The notes beneath the pieces are model-generated. The model saw only the letters and a program-made list of their open reading frames with translations, was not told where the DNA came from and searched no databases. Positions 38,495-48,205 of a stretch of 64,000 nucleotides of DNA are shown here, one piece after another. Source of the DNA: Bordetella genomosp. 7 (GTDB lineage: Bacteria > Pseudomonadota > Gammaproteobacteria > Burkholderiales > Burkholderiaceae_B); the NCBI RefSeq assembly GCF_002261265.1, contig NZ_NEVK01000003.1, forward strand, positions 806,001 through 870,000, in the 5' to 3' direction. A program made the translations under genes and the position numbers. Position 1 is the stretch's first letter, and every line of letters begins with the position of its first letter.

Positions 38495-39601
38495 ATGCGT
38501 GCGCTGATCATCAGTGTCGACCTGGGCAATCCCGATTTCACGGCGCACGCCGAAGAATTCGCCATGCTGGCGCGGGGCGCCGGCGCCGAGATCGTGGGCA
38601 CCGTCACCGCCCGCCGTGACCGTCCCGACGCCAAGTTCTTCATCGGTTCGGGCAAGGTCCAGGAAGCCGTGGCCATGGCCGGCGCTCTGCTGGCCGACAT
38701 CATCCTGTTCGACCAGCCGTTGTCACCCGCCCAGCAGCGCAACCTCGAACGCGAGTTCAACCTGCGTGTCGTTGACCGCGTGGCGCTCATCCTCGATATT
38801 TTCGCCCTGCGGGCCAAGAGCCACGAGGGCAAGCTGCAGATCGAGCTGGCCCAGTTGCAGCATCTGGTTACGCGACTGACCCGCCTCTGGACCCACCTTG
38901 AACGTCAGCGTGGCGGCATCGGCATGCGCGGGCCGGGCGAGTCGCAGCTCGAAATGGACCGCCGCATGATCGGCGCCAAGGTCAGGGTGCTGCGCGAGCG
39001 GCTGGACCGCGTCGAACGGCAGCGGGTCACCCAGCGGCGCGCCCGTGCGCGCGGCGGTGCGCTGTCGGTGTCCCTGGTCGGGTACACCAACGCCGGCAAA
39101 TCCACGTTGTTCAACGCCCTGACGCGCTCGGGCGCGTATGCGGCCGACCAGTTGTTCGCCACGCTGGACACCACCACCCGGCGCATCTGGATCGAGGGCA
39201 CCGGCTCCGTGGTGTTGTCCGACACGGTGGGGTTCATCCGCGACCTGCCTCCCAACCTGATCGCCGCATTCCGGGCCACGCTCGAAGAAACCATCCATGC
39301 AGATCTGCTGCTGCACGTGGTCGACGCAGCCAGCCCGCAGCGCGACGAACAGATCGCCGAAGTCAATAAAGTGCTGGCCGAGATCGGGGCGGGCTCCATC
39401 CCCACGATTCTGGTGCACAACAAGATCGACCGGGCGGGCCTGGCCCCCCGGGTAGAACGTAACGCGCATGGTACGATTGCGCGAGTATTCGTAAGCGCTA
39501 CCGAGCGCGCCGGTCTGGATGCGTTGCGCGGGGCAATTGCAGAGATCGGCCAGATTGTGGGAAACAATGCCTCGAATCACCAAACTCTTCAATCTGAATG
39601 A
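38495..39601 (+). CDS. hflX: Ribosome-splitting GTPase HflX
   Basis: 368 residues. The N-terminal HflX domain (FIGSGKVQEA, LFDQPLSPAQQRNLER), the GPGESQLEMDRR signature and the G domain (GYTNAGKSTLFNAL, SDTVGFIRDLP, HNKID) are present. It splits stalled 70S ribosomes during stress. The conserved hfq-hflX-hflK-hflC order holds. Its end overlaps the annotated hflK start by 35 bases. Confidence 0.96.
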   Translation: MRALIISVDLGNPDFTAHAEEFAMLARGAGAEIVGTVTARRDRPDAKFFIGSGKVQEAVAMAGALLADIILFDQPLSPAQQRNLEREFNLRVVDRVALILDIFALRAKSHEGKLQIELAQLQHLVTRLTRLWTHLERQRGGIGMRGPGESQLEMDRRMIGAKVRVLRERLDRVERQRVTQRRARARGGALSVSLVGYTNAGKSTLFNALTRSGAYAADQLFATLDTTTRRIWIEGTGSVVLSDTVGFIRDLPPNLIAAFRATLEETIHADLLLHVVDAASPQRDEQIAEVNKVLAEIGAGSIPTILVHNKIDRAGLAPRVERNAHGTIARVFVSATERAGLDALRGAIAEIGQIVGNNASNHQTLQSE

Positions 39602-40856
39602 CCCGGGCTGGGGTCGCGGCAACAATAATGGTTCCGAGCCGCCCAGACGCCCCCGGGGCAACAACGACGGCCCTCCCGATCTCGACGAGGTCTGGCGCGA
39701 CTTCAACAACCGCATCGGGTCCCTTTTCGGACGCAAGGGCGGGGGCGGCAACGGCCGGCCCGGCAATCGCGGCGGAATGACTCCGCCGTCGCCACGCGGT
39801 ACCCGCATCGGGATGGGCGTGGTGGCGCTGGTGCTGGTGCTGCTGTGGCTGGCCAGCGGCTTCTACATCGTCCAGGAAGGCCAGGTTGCCGTCGTCACGC
39901 AATTCGGCAAGTACCAAAGCACCAAGCCCCCAGGCTTCCAGTGGCGCCTGCCGTACCCCATCCAGAACGCCGAGACGGTCAACATTTCGCAGCTGCGTAC
40001 CTTCGAAGTGGGTTTCCGTGGCGGCTCGCGCAACAAGGTGTTGCCCGAAGCGCTCATGCTGACCACCGACGAAAACATCGTCGACATGCAATTCGTCGTG
40101 CAGTATCGCCTGCGCGCCGAAGGCGCCCCGGACTACCTGTTCAATATGCGCGATCCCGACGAATCCGTGCGCCAGGCCGCCGAAACGGCCATGCGCGAAA
40201 TCGTTGGCAAGAAGCCCATGGACTTCGTCCTGTACGAAGGCCGTACCGAGGTCGCCATCGAGGTCCAGAACCTGATGCAGCAGATTCTCGACCGCTATAA
40301 GTCCGGCATCCAGGTCAGCACCGTGGCCATCCAGAACGTGCAGCCGCCCGAACAGGTGCAGGCCGCGTTCGACGACGCCGTCAAGGCAGGCCAGGATCGC
40401 GAACGCCAGATCAACGAAGGGCAGGCCTATGCCAACCAGGTCATCCCCATGGCGGGCGGGCAGGCTTCCCGCATGACCGAACAAGCCGAAGGCTACAAGG
40501 CCAAGGTCCTGGGCGACGCCCGCGGTGACGCCGCGCGCTTCACCAGCATCCTGGCCGAATACCAGAAGGCTCCCGATATCATGCGCGAACGCATGTATCT
40601 CGAGACCATGCAGCAGATCTTCTCGCGAGCCAGCAAGGTCATGGTCGACACCAAGGACAGCAACAACCTGCTGTACCTGCCGCTCGACAAGATCATGCAG
40701 CAAACCGCCCGTGACGTGCAGGTCAAGCCCACCGCGCTGCCTGGCGCAAGCCAGCCCGCCGTTCCGCAACCGCCCGCACGCAATACCGGCTCCAGCTCGT
40801 CCGGCAACAATGGCAGCGGCAGCAACGTGCTGTCTCGCGACCGCCTGTCGCGCTAA
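39567..40856 (+). CDS. hflK: FtsH modulator HflK
   Basis: 429 residues from the ATG at 39567 (MPRITKLFNLNDPGWGRG), which overlaps hflX by 35 bases. A glycine- and asparagine-rich cytoplasmic start precedes one transmembrane helix (about 82-101) and the SPFH/band-7 domain (GFYIVQEGQVAVVTQFGKY). With HflC it forms the large periplasmic cage around FtsH, controlling membrane protein turnover. The proline- and serine-rich C-terminal tail is typical. Confidence 0.95.
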   Translation: MPRITKLFNLNDPGWGRGNNNGSEPPRRPRGNNDGPPDLDEVWRDFNNRIGSLFGRKGGGGNGRPGNRGGMTPPSPRGTRIGMGVVALVLVLLWLASGFYIVQEGQVAVVTQFGKYQSTKPPGFQWRLPYPIQNAETVNISQLRTFEVGFRGGSRNKVLPEALMLTTDENIVDMQFVVQYRLRAEGAPDYLFNMRDPDESVRQAAETAMREIVGKKPMDFVLYEGRTEVAIEVQNLMQQILDRYKSGIQVSTVAIQNVQPPEQVQAAFDDAVKAGQDRERQINEGQAYANQVIPMAGGQASRMTEQAEGYKAKVLGDARGDAARFTSILAEYQKAPDIMRERMYLETMQQIFSRASKVMVDTKDSNNLLYLPLDKIMQQTARDVQVKPTALPGASQPAVPQPPARNTGSSSSGNNGSGSNVLSRDRLSR

Positions 40857-40873
40857 CCGGAGAAGCCCAGATC

Positions 40874-41764
40874 ATGCAACGTTTCATGCCTATCCTGGTC
40901 GGCCTCCTGCTGGTGGTCGCCGCTTTGTCATCCATGGTGTTCATCGTGCGCGAGCGCGATTACGCACTGGTGTTCTCGCTGGGCGAGGTCCGCAAGGTCA
41001 TCGGCGAGCCCGGCCTGTATTTCAAGGCGCCGCCGCCTTTCCAGAACGTCGTCACGCTCGACAAGCGCATCCTCACCATCGAGTCCAGCGACGCCGAGCG
41101 CATCCAGACGTCCGAAAAGAAAAACCTGCTCATCGACTCGTACGTCAAATGGCGCATCGCCGACCCGCGTCTGTACTATGTCACTTTCGGCGGCAACGAG
41201 CGCGCTGCCCAAGAGCGGCTGCAGGCCCAGATCCGCGACGCGCTCAATGCCTCGGTCAACGTGCGCACCGTCAAGGAAGTCGTGTCGGCCGAGCGCGACA
41301 AAATCATGAGCGAGATCCTCACCACGGTGGCCAAGCGAGCCGAACCGCTGGGTGTCGAGGTGGTCGACGTGCGCCTGCGCCGTATCGAGTTCGCGCCCGA
41401 GATCTCCGAATCCGTCTACCGGCGCATGGAGGCCGAGCGCACCCGCGTGGCCAACGAACTGCGTTCGATCGGTGCGGCCGAAAGCGAGAAAATCCGTGCC
41501 GAGGCCGACCGCCAGCGCGAGGTCATCCTTGCCGAGGCCTACGCAAAGGCCCAGGCCATCATGGGGCAGGGCGATGCCGAGGCCAGCGCCCTGTATGCCG
41601 AGGCCTTTGGAAAAGACCCCGACTTCTACTCGTTCTACAAGAGCCTCGAAGCCTATCGGTCCACGTTCTCGAATTCCGGCGACGTGCTGGTTGTCGACCC
41701 CAGTTCCGAATACTTCCAGTTCATGAAGAACTCCACCGGACCAAAGGCAGCGCCGGCCCAGTAA
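40874..41764 (+). CDS. hflC: FtsH modulator HflC
   Basis: 296 residues. One N-terminal transmembrane helix (about 5-25) and an SPFH domain (FIVRERDYALVFSLGEVRKV, YVKWRIADPRLYY) followed by a long helical region (AEREVILAEAYAKAQAI-like). It partners HflK, encoded 17 bases upstream. The C-terminal EASALYAEAFGKDPDFYSFY is the conserved HflC end. Confidence 0.95.
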   Translation: MQRFMPILVGLLLVVAALSSMVFIVRERDYALVFSLGEVRKVIGEPGLYFKAPPPFQNVVTLDKRILTIESSDAERIQTSEKKNLLIDSYVKWRIADPRLYYVTFGGNERAAQERLQAQIRDALNASVNVRTVKEVVSAERDKIMSEILTTVAKRAEPLGVEVVDVRLRRIEFAPEISESVYRRMEAERTRVANELRSIGAAESEKIRAEADRQREVILAEAYAKAQAIMGQGDAEASALYAEAFGKDPDFYSFYKSLEAYRSTFSNSGDVLVVDPSSEYFQFMKNSTGPKAAPAQ

Positions 41765-41854
41765 GGCCCACCGGCAGGGCGGGCGCCGGCGCGGGCGCCC
41801 CTGCAACGGTCCATAAACCATGTACAATACCGCGTAAGCTAGAAAACATTCCGC

Positions 41855-41895
41855 AGCGGCTGAGCGGGCTTACGCCCCTTCAGCCGCTTTTGTTT
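41855..41895 (+). terminator. Terminator between hflC and hisZ, possibly an attenuator
   Basis: AGCGGCTGA (41855-41863) pairs with TCAGCCGCT (41880-41888); an inner GGGC/GCCC stem extends it, and TTTTGTTTT follows. It lies 90 bases past hflC. A TACAAT at 41823-41828 could be a -10 just before it, in which case it would be in the hisZ leader. Confidence 0.8.
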
Positions 41896-41938
41896 TGGGC
41901 GTTGCCCACGCATTTCAGGTGTAAGTCAGGTAAAACCC

Positions 41939-43096
41939 ATGGGTAACTGGTTGCTGCCCGAGAGCCTCGCCGACGTGCTTCCCGCCGAGGCCCGGCGTAT
42001 CGAGGAACTGCGGCGCGAGCTTCTCGATCTGTACCGCACATATGGCTTCGAGTTGGTGGCGCCGCCCCTGGTCGAACATATAGATTCGTTGCTGTCGGGC
42101 ACCGGCAGCGACCTCGACCTGCTCACCTGTAAGCTCATCGACCAACTGTCCGGCCGCACCCTTGGCGTACGCGCCGACATGACCCCCCAGGTTACGCGCA
42201 TCGACGCGCACCTGCTAAACCGGGCGGGCGTGACGCGGCTGTGCTACTGCGGCAACGTGCTGCATGCCCAGCCGGCCGACCTGCTGTCCAGTCGCGAGCT
42301 GCTGCAGATCGGCGCCGAAATCTACGGCCATGCCGGCTTCGAGGCCGATCTCGAAATTCTTGCGCTGGTGCTTGATACCGTGGCGACGGCAGGTGTCCGG
42401 CATCCGCGCCTGGATCTCTGCCACCCCGGCGTGGTGCGCGCCATCCTGGATGCCGATCCCGCCGCTGCGGCATGCGCAGGGCAGATCGTCCTGCGGCTGC
42501 GCGAAAAAGACGTTCCCGGGCTGGCCGAGCTCGCGCGCACTGATTGCGCCATCCGTCCGGATACGCTGCAGGCGCTGCAGAAGCTGGCAGGCCTGTACGG
42601 CGGCCCGGGCATCATCGATCAGGCTCGTCGCGAATTGCCGGGCCTGTCCGGGGTGGCACAAGCCCTGGATGCGCTGCAGGCCATCGTCGATGCCATGCCT
42701 GGCGTGGCGCTGAGCGTCGACCTCGCCGACATCGGCGGCTATGGCTACCATTCTGGCGTCACGTTTGCGCTGTACGCCGAGGGCTGGCACGACGCGCTGG
42801 TCAGTGGCGGGCGCTACGACGATGTCAGCCGTGCATTCGGCCGGGCGCGGCCGGCAACCGGTTTCAGCCTGGACCTGCGCAAGCTGGCCAGGGGACTGCC
42901 GCCGGCCGGCCCCGCCTGCGCCATCCGCGCGCCCTGGGGGCAGGATGCCGGGCTGGTGGACGCTGTGCGCAAATTGCGCAAGGCAGGCGAAATCGTGGTC
43001 CAGGTGCTTCCTGGTCACGAGCAAAGCCAGGACGAATTCGTCTGTGATCGTGAACTCGCGCTGCAAGACGGCGCCTGGACGGTCCGAAAGCTGTAA
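41939..43096 (+). CDS. hisZ: ATP phosphoribosyltransferase regulatory subunit HisZ
   Basis: 385 residues. It resembles histidyl-tRNA synthetase ([42 protein letters not shown]) but lacks the anticodon-binding domain and class II motif 2 consensus, as HisZ does. It partners the short-form HisG in the first step of histidine synthesis. The partner hisG is not in the window. It precedes purA, the usual betaproteobacterial order. Confidence 0.94.
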   Translation: MGNWLLPESLADVLPAEARRIEELRRELLDLYRTYGFELVAPPLVEHIDSLLSGTGSDLDLLTCKLIDQLSGRTLGVRADMTPQVTRIDAHLLNRAGVTRLCYCGNVLHAQPADLLSSRELLQIGAEIYGHAGFEADLEILALVLDTVATAGVRHPRLDLCHPGVVRAILDADPAAAACAGQIVLRLREKDVPGLAELARTDCAIRPDTLQALQKLAGLYGGPGIIDQARRELPGLSGVAQALDALQAIVDAMPGVALSVDLADIGGYGYHSGVTFALYAEGWHDALVSGGRYDDVSRAFGRARPATGFSLDLRKLARGLPPAGPACAIRAPWGQDAGLVDAVRKLRKAGEIVVQVLPGHEQSQDEFVCDRELALQDGAWTVRKL

Positions 43097-43102
43097 AACT
43101 GA

Positions 43103-44467
<1,365 letters not shown>

Positions 44468-44517
44468 CGCCATCGACGACGCCCGCTGCAGGCCTGGCGC
44501 CGCGCGGGTTATCATTG

Positions 44518-44554
44518 AAAGGCCGCCGCCGGCCACACCGGTGGGCGGCCTTTT
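44518..44554 (+). terminator. Rho-independent terminator after purA
   Basis: AAAGGCCGCC (44518-44527) pairs with GGCGGCCTTT (44544-44553) and T-rich sequence follows. It lies 50 bases past purA and 25 before the next ATG, so some transcription must read through or start here. Confidence 0.75.
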
Positions 44555-44579
44555 CGTATTTTCCGGAGACCCCGCCACC

Positions 44580-45137
44580 ATGAGCGCGCCCACCAACGAC
44601 GATAGCCACCTGTGGATCACCTGGGACGGATACAACCGCCTTATCGAGCGCTTGACGCTGCAGGTGTACCAGTCAGGGTGGACGTTCGACCTGATTCTCT
44701 GCCTGGCGCGAGGCGGCATGCGTGTCGGCGATGTCATGTCGCGCATCTTCGATGTGCCGCTGGGCATCCTGGCGACCAGCAGCTACCGCGAAGCGGCCGG
44801 CACCAAGCAGGGCGAACTCGATATTGCGCAGTTCATCACCATTACCCGCGGCGCGCCGGCCGGGCGGGTGTTGCTGGTCGACGACATGGTCGACACCGGC
44901 CTGACGTTCAACCGGGTTCAGGAGCACCTGCGTCGCCAGTTCCCCGAAATCACCGAACTGCGCAGCGCAGTGTTGTGGTGGAAAGGCCATTCGCAGGCCA
45001 CTCCCGATTACTACGTTGACAAACTCCCCACCAATCCCTGGATACATCAACCATTCGAGGAGTACGACAGCCTGCGTCCGCACCAGCTCGAGGCCTGGAT
45101 CCGCAAGGGTTCGCAATCGCCCCGCCAGCCCTCCTGA
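44580..45137 (+). CDS. Phosphoribosyltransferase (type I PRTase)
   Basis: 185 residues from the ATG at 44580; the frame extending upstream over purA is rejected. The PRPP-binding motif VLLVDDMVDTGLTF (about 100-113) and the LCLARGGMRVGDVMSR segment place it with xanthine-guanine/hypoxanthine-type PRTases. Tail DKLPTNPWIHQPFEEYD is typical of this subgroup. Likely purine salvage, in keeping with purA upstream; the base used is not known. Confidence 0.85.
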   Translation: MSAPTNDDSHLWITWDGYNRLIERLTLQVYQSGWTFDLILCLARGGMRVGDVMSRIFDVPLGILATSSYREAAGTKQGELDIAQFITITRGAPAGRVLLVDDMVDTGLTFNRVQEHLRRQFPEITELRSAVLWWKGHSQATPDYYVDKLPTNPWIHQPFEEYDSLRPHQLEAWIRKGSQSPRQPS

Positions 45138-45157
45138 CCCACTTCTATGGCTAAATT

Positions 45158-45198
45158 CTTGTTCGCATGTTAGAATCTTGGGTTACCAGTAAACCCTT
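45158..45198 (+). promoter_or_regulatory. rpsU promoter / start-site element shared with ndk
   Basis: -10 TAGAAT (45171-45176) in CTTGTTCGCATGTTAGAAT, then GGGTTACCAGTAAACCC, an imperfect inverted repeat at the transcript start. It matches the ndk element at 28754-28792. A leader of about 200 bases follows before rpsU. Confidence 0.6.
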
Positions 45199-45386
45199 GA
45201 CTGCGTGCGAATGCCGGCAGGGGTTTCCGGGGCGCACAGGCGTGGCTTGTTGAAGGGTTTTCGGTCTGGCGGTTGCCGTTTTCGCCGTTTAGAACAAAAA
45301 TCACCCAATAAGCCATGCCGGGCTTGCAGTCGAAGCGCCCTGTGTGATCAACCATTTTGTTTACCCCAAAGCAGGCCTGCCACTTT

Positions 45387-45599
45387 ATGCCTATTGTCCG
45401 ACTGAAGGAAAACGAACCGTTCGAAGCTGCTCTGCGCCGCTTCAAGCGCACCATCGAAAAGACCGGTTTGCTCACCGAGCTGCGTTCGCGCGAGTTCTAC
45501 GAGAAGCCCACGGCCGAGCGCAAGCGCAAGCACGCCGCCGCCGTCAAGCGCCACTACAAGCGGATTCGTAGCCAGCAGCTGCCTCCCCGCCTGTACTGA
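45387..45599 (+). CDS. rpsU: 30S ribosomal protein S21
   Basis: 70 residues from the ATG at 45387 ([20 protein letters not shown]), the normal S21 start; the in-frame ATG at 45357 would add ten unrelated residues. The basic C-terminus ([20 protein letters not shown]) is typical. It is the first gene of the rpsU-dnaG-rpoD macromolecular synthesis operon. No strong ribosome-binding site precedes it, as is usual for S21. Confidence 0.96.
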   Translation: MPIVRLKENEPFEAALRRFKRTIEKTGLLTELRSREFYEKPTAERKRKHAAAVKRHYKRIRSQQLPPRLY

Positions 45600-45606
45600 T
45601 CCGTCT

Positions 45607-45634
45607 GATTCCAGAATCTATTGATTCCAGAATC
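45607..45634. repeat. Twin palindromes GATTCCAGAATC around the dnaG start
   Basis: Two identical 12-base palindromes (GATTC-CA-GAATC) at 45607-45618 and 45623-45634, 16 bases apart, flank and overlap the TTG start codon of dnaG (45621). They could be a paired protein-binding site or form alternative mRNA hairpins that hide the start. Confidence 0.7.
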
Positions 45635-47684
45635 ATTCATCCAGGATCTTCTCGCCCGGGTCGACGTCGTCGACGTGGTCGGGCGATATGTACAGCTGAG
45701 AAAGGGCGGCGCCAACCTGCTTGGCCTTTGTCCTTTCCATAACGAAAAAAGCCCGTCGTTCACTGTCAGCCCCACCAAGCAGTTTTATCACTGCTTCGGT
45801 TGCGGGGCTCATGGCAGTGCCATCACTTTCCTGATGGAGCACACGGGCGCCAGTTTCCCCGAGGCCGTGCGCACGCTTGCCGGCTCGGTCGGAATGGCCG
45901 TCCCCGAAGAACCGCGCAGCCCGCGCCAGCAGGCCGAATCGGCTCGCCGCAAGGCCGAAGAGTCGCGGCATACCCAGGTGCTTGACGCTGCCCAGGCGCA
46001 CTATCTGCGCCAGCTGCGTGCGTCGCCGGCAGCCATCCAGTATCTGAAGCAGCGCGGTCTTACCGGCGAGATCGCCGCACACTTCGGGCTGGGCTGGTCC
46101 GGCACCGACCGCCATGGCCTTGCCAAAGTCTTCGACAAATACGATGACCCCGTGCTGGTCGAGGCGGGGCTGGTCATCGAATCCGAAGACGGCCGCCGCT
46201 ACGATCGCTTCCGCGAACGGGTGATGTTCCCCATTCGCAATGCGCGGGGCAGCCTGATTGGTTTCGGCGGCCGCATTATCGGCAAGGGCGAACCCAAATA
46301 CCTGAACTCGCCGGAGACCCCCTTGTTCTCCAAGGGGCAGGAACTCTATGGCCTCTGGGAAGCCCGCCAGGCCATCCGCCAGGAAGGCCAGGTTGTCGTG
46401 GTGGAAGGGTACATGGACGTGGTGGGGCTGGCGCAGCAGGGCATCGGCAATGCCGTGGCCACGCTGGGCACGGCCACCACGCCCGACCACGTCAAGAAGC
46501 TGCTGCGCGCCAGCGACCGCATCGTCTTCAGCTTTGATGGCGACGCGGCAGGGCGCCGCGCCGCCTGGCGGGCCTTGCAGGCCTGCCTGCCGGTACTGCG
46601 CGACGACATTTCCATTCGCTTTCTGTTCCTGCCCGCCGAACACGATCCGGACTCGTACGTACGCGAACTCGGCGCCGAGGCTTTCCGCGCAAAGTTGGGC
46701 GAGGCCATGGCATTGTCGCGGTTCTTGCTCGACGAGCTGGGCGCGCGCCACAATCTGGCCGAAGCCGAAGGGCGCGCCAGTTGCCTGCACGAGGCCCGCC
46801 CGCTGCTGGCTGCAATGCCCGAATGTGCGCTGCGCCTTCAGATAGAGCGCGAAATGGCGCGCCAGGTGCTGCTGACGCCCGAAGAAATGGCGAAGCTGAT
46901 GGCGCAGGCGCCAGCGCGGCCGTATGGGGCGGCCCCCGCTGGGGCGGCCCCGGCTGGGGCTGCCCCCGCTGTCCAGCCGGTTTCGACGCCGGCCGGCCGG
47001 GGGGCAGACGTAGGCACTGAGGGTGGCCCCGATTTCCACGATGTGCCGCCGCCGGACTTCGATTACGAGCCGGTTGGGTTCGACTATGACGGCGAGCCCG
47101 CCGGTTCGGGGCACTCGCCGCCCGGGGGGCGCCCCGGCGCCCCCCGGCGCCAGGGCGACTGGCAGGGGCGGCAGTCCGGCTGGAAGGGCGGCAAGCAAGG
47201 CAAGGGCGAATGGCGCGGGCGTCGTGACGATGAGGTGGGTGGTTATCAAGGCCGCCGATCCATGCCATCGCTGGCCAAGCGGCTGCTCGCGTTGCTGCTG
47301 GCGCATCCGGAACTCGTCGACGGGATGGGCGACCAGCAGCTTGAAGTTCTGGACAAGGGGCCCCATCTAGGTTTGGTCAGGGATCTGGTTCTGCTGGCGC
47401 AGGCTTCGGGCGCGCGTCATGTGGGCGCGCTGTTGCAGGCGGCAGATCCGGATTCGGACCTGGCGGCGGTGCTGAAAGGGTTGCGGGCCGATCTGCTCGC
47501 CCAGGAAGACCTGCCCGAGCCCCAGGCCGAATGGGACGACGCCCTGCGCCGTATCGAGTTTGAGTCGGCGCGAGCCGAAATGGCGCAGCTTGCCGCGAGC
47601 GGCCTCGATTCCGACGACGCCCGGCAGCGCTACCAGGAACTGTCTGCGCGCATGGCGGTCTTAAAAAGTGGTGGGCTACGCTAA
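45621..47684 (+). CDS. dnaG: DNA primase
   Basis: 687 residues with a probable TTG start at 45621, giving the expected MIPESFIQDLLARVDVVDVV; no ATG or GTG nearby fits. Zinc ligands C37, H40, C58 and C61 (CPFH and CFGC), the RNA polymerase-like core, the TOPRIM motif VVVEGYMDVVGLAQQ and a C-terminal DnaB-binding domain are present. Between core and C-terminal domain is a long low-complexity linker (PAGAAPAGAAP, then Gly/Arg/Gln-rich). It makes replication primers. Its start sits inside twin palindromes with no clear ribosome-binding site, suggesting weak, controlled translation. Confidence 0.94.
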   Translation: MIPESFIQDLLARVDVVDVVGRYVQLRKGGANLLGLCPFHNEKSPSFTVSPTKQFYHCFGCGAHGSAITFLMEHTGASFPEAVRTLAGSVGMAVPEEPRSPRQQAESARRKAEESRHTQVLDAAQAHYLRQLRASPAAIQYLKQRGLTGEIAAHFGLGWSGTDRHGLAKVFDKYDDPVLVEAGLVIESEDGRRYDRFRERVMFPIRNARGSLIGFGGRIIGKGEPKYLNSPETPLFSKGQELYGLWEARQAIRQEGQVVVVEGYMDVVGLAQQGIGNAVATLGTATTPDHVKKLLRASDRIVFSFDGDAAGRRAAWRALQACLPVLRDDISIRFLFLPAEHDPDSYVRELGAEAFRAKLGEAMALSRFLLDELGARHNLAEAEGRASCLHEARPLLAAMPECALRLQIEREMARQVLLTPEEMAKLMAQAPARPYGAAPAGAAPAGAAPAVQPVSTPAGRGADVGTEGGPDFHDVPPPDFDYEPVGFDYDGEPAGSGHSPPGGRPGAPRRQGDWQGRQSGWKGGKQGKGEWRGRRDDEVGGYQGRRSMPSLAKRLLALLLAHPELVDGMGDQQLEVLDKGPHLGLVRDLVLLAQASGARHVGALLQAADPDSDLAAVLKGLRADLLAQEDLPEPQAEWDDALRRIEFESARAEMAQLAASGLDSDDARQRYQELSARMAVLKSGGLR

Positions 47685-48205
47685 ATGCGGTAGAATCAAG
47701 GGTTTTCCGGTAGTTTTTCCCTTACACATTCGGACAAATACCGACAATACATTTTTACGGCTGGTCGGCCCGCAGGCGCGGCGTGTCAGGCATGCAACAT
47801 GCCGACGCGGTATGCGGCGGCCGGCCGTTTGTTACAATTAGGTGGCAAGTTGCGCAGTTCGGCGGTTGTTCAGCCGGTGGCGTTTGTATGTGGAGCTGCG
47901 ACTATCGCAGCAGCTTGGGGCAGGGGCCCTTCAAGCTGGCAGAGCCTGTCGCAGGCAAGGCAGCTTCCGCAACGCCCGGGAAACCCGTCGCAACGAACCC
48001 GCGATACCCGGTGCTTTTGGGCGACGCAGCCAGAAGAAGCACCGGTGGGGCCCGACCGGGTCCGCGCCGCGACCAACGCGGCGCACGCGGCTTCAGCCTG
48101 CTTGCCGGTTTTACCCGCATTGCCAAGTTGCGGCGCCAAGGCGTACGCAAACGCGATTGCGGTGCAAGTGCCCCATTACGGGTTGCGACGACCACGGAAG
48201 CGACT
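47685..48205. other. 521-base region between dnaG and rpoD
   Basis: Contains a probable promoter and a long rpoD leader. The rpoD frame is open back to 47783, but that stretch (Cys-, Trp- and Arg-rich) does not look like sigma factor, so I treat it as untranslated. No known RNA family is recognised. TACAAT at 47833-47838 is a possible second -10. Confidence 0.5.
47691..47696 (+). promoter_or_regulatory. Probable -10 (TAGAAT) of rpoD
   Basis: TAGAAT preceded by GCGG, then CAAGGGTT, resembling the TAGAAT-nnn-GGGTT layout before ndk and rpsU. It lies 7 bases after the dnaG stop. No clear -35 is seen. Confidence 0.5.

Noticed and set aside
46900-47000. Short GC repeats in dnaG as a repeat array
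   Set aside because: They encode the PAGAAPAGAAP linker in frame and are a normal low-complexity interdomain segment.
47783-48205. 141-codon in-frame extension upstream of rpoD
   Set aside because: Composition is unlike sigma factor (Cys, Trp, Arg-rich), and the ATG at 48206 begins a sensible N-terminus; treated as leader.
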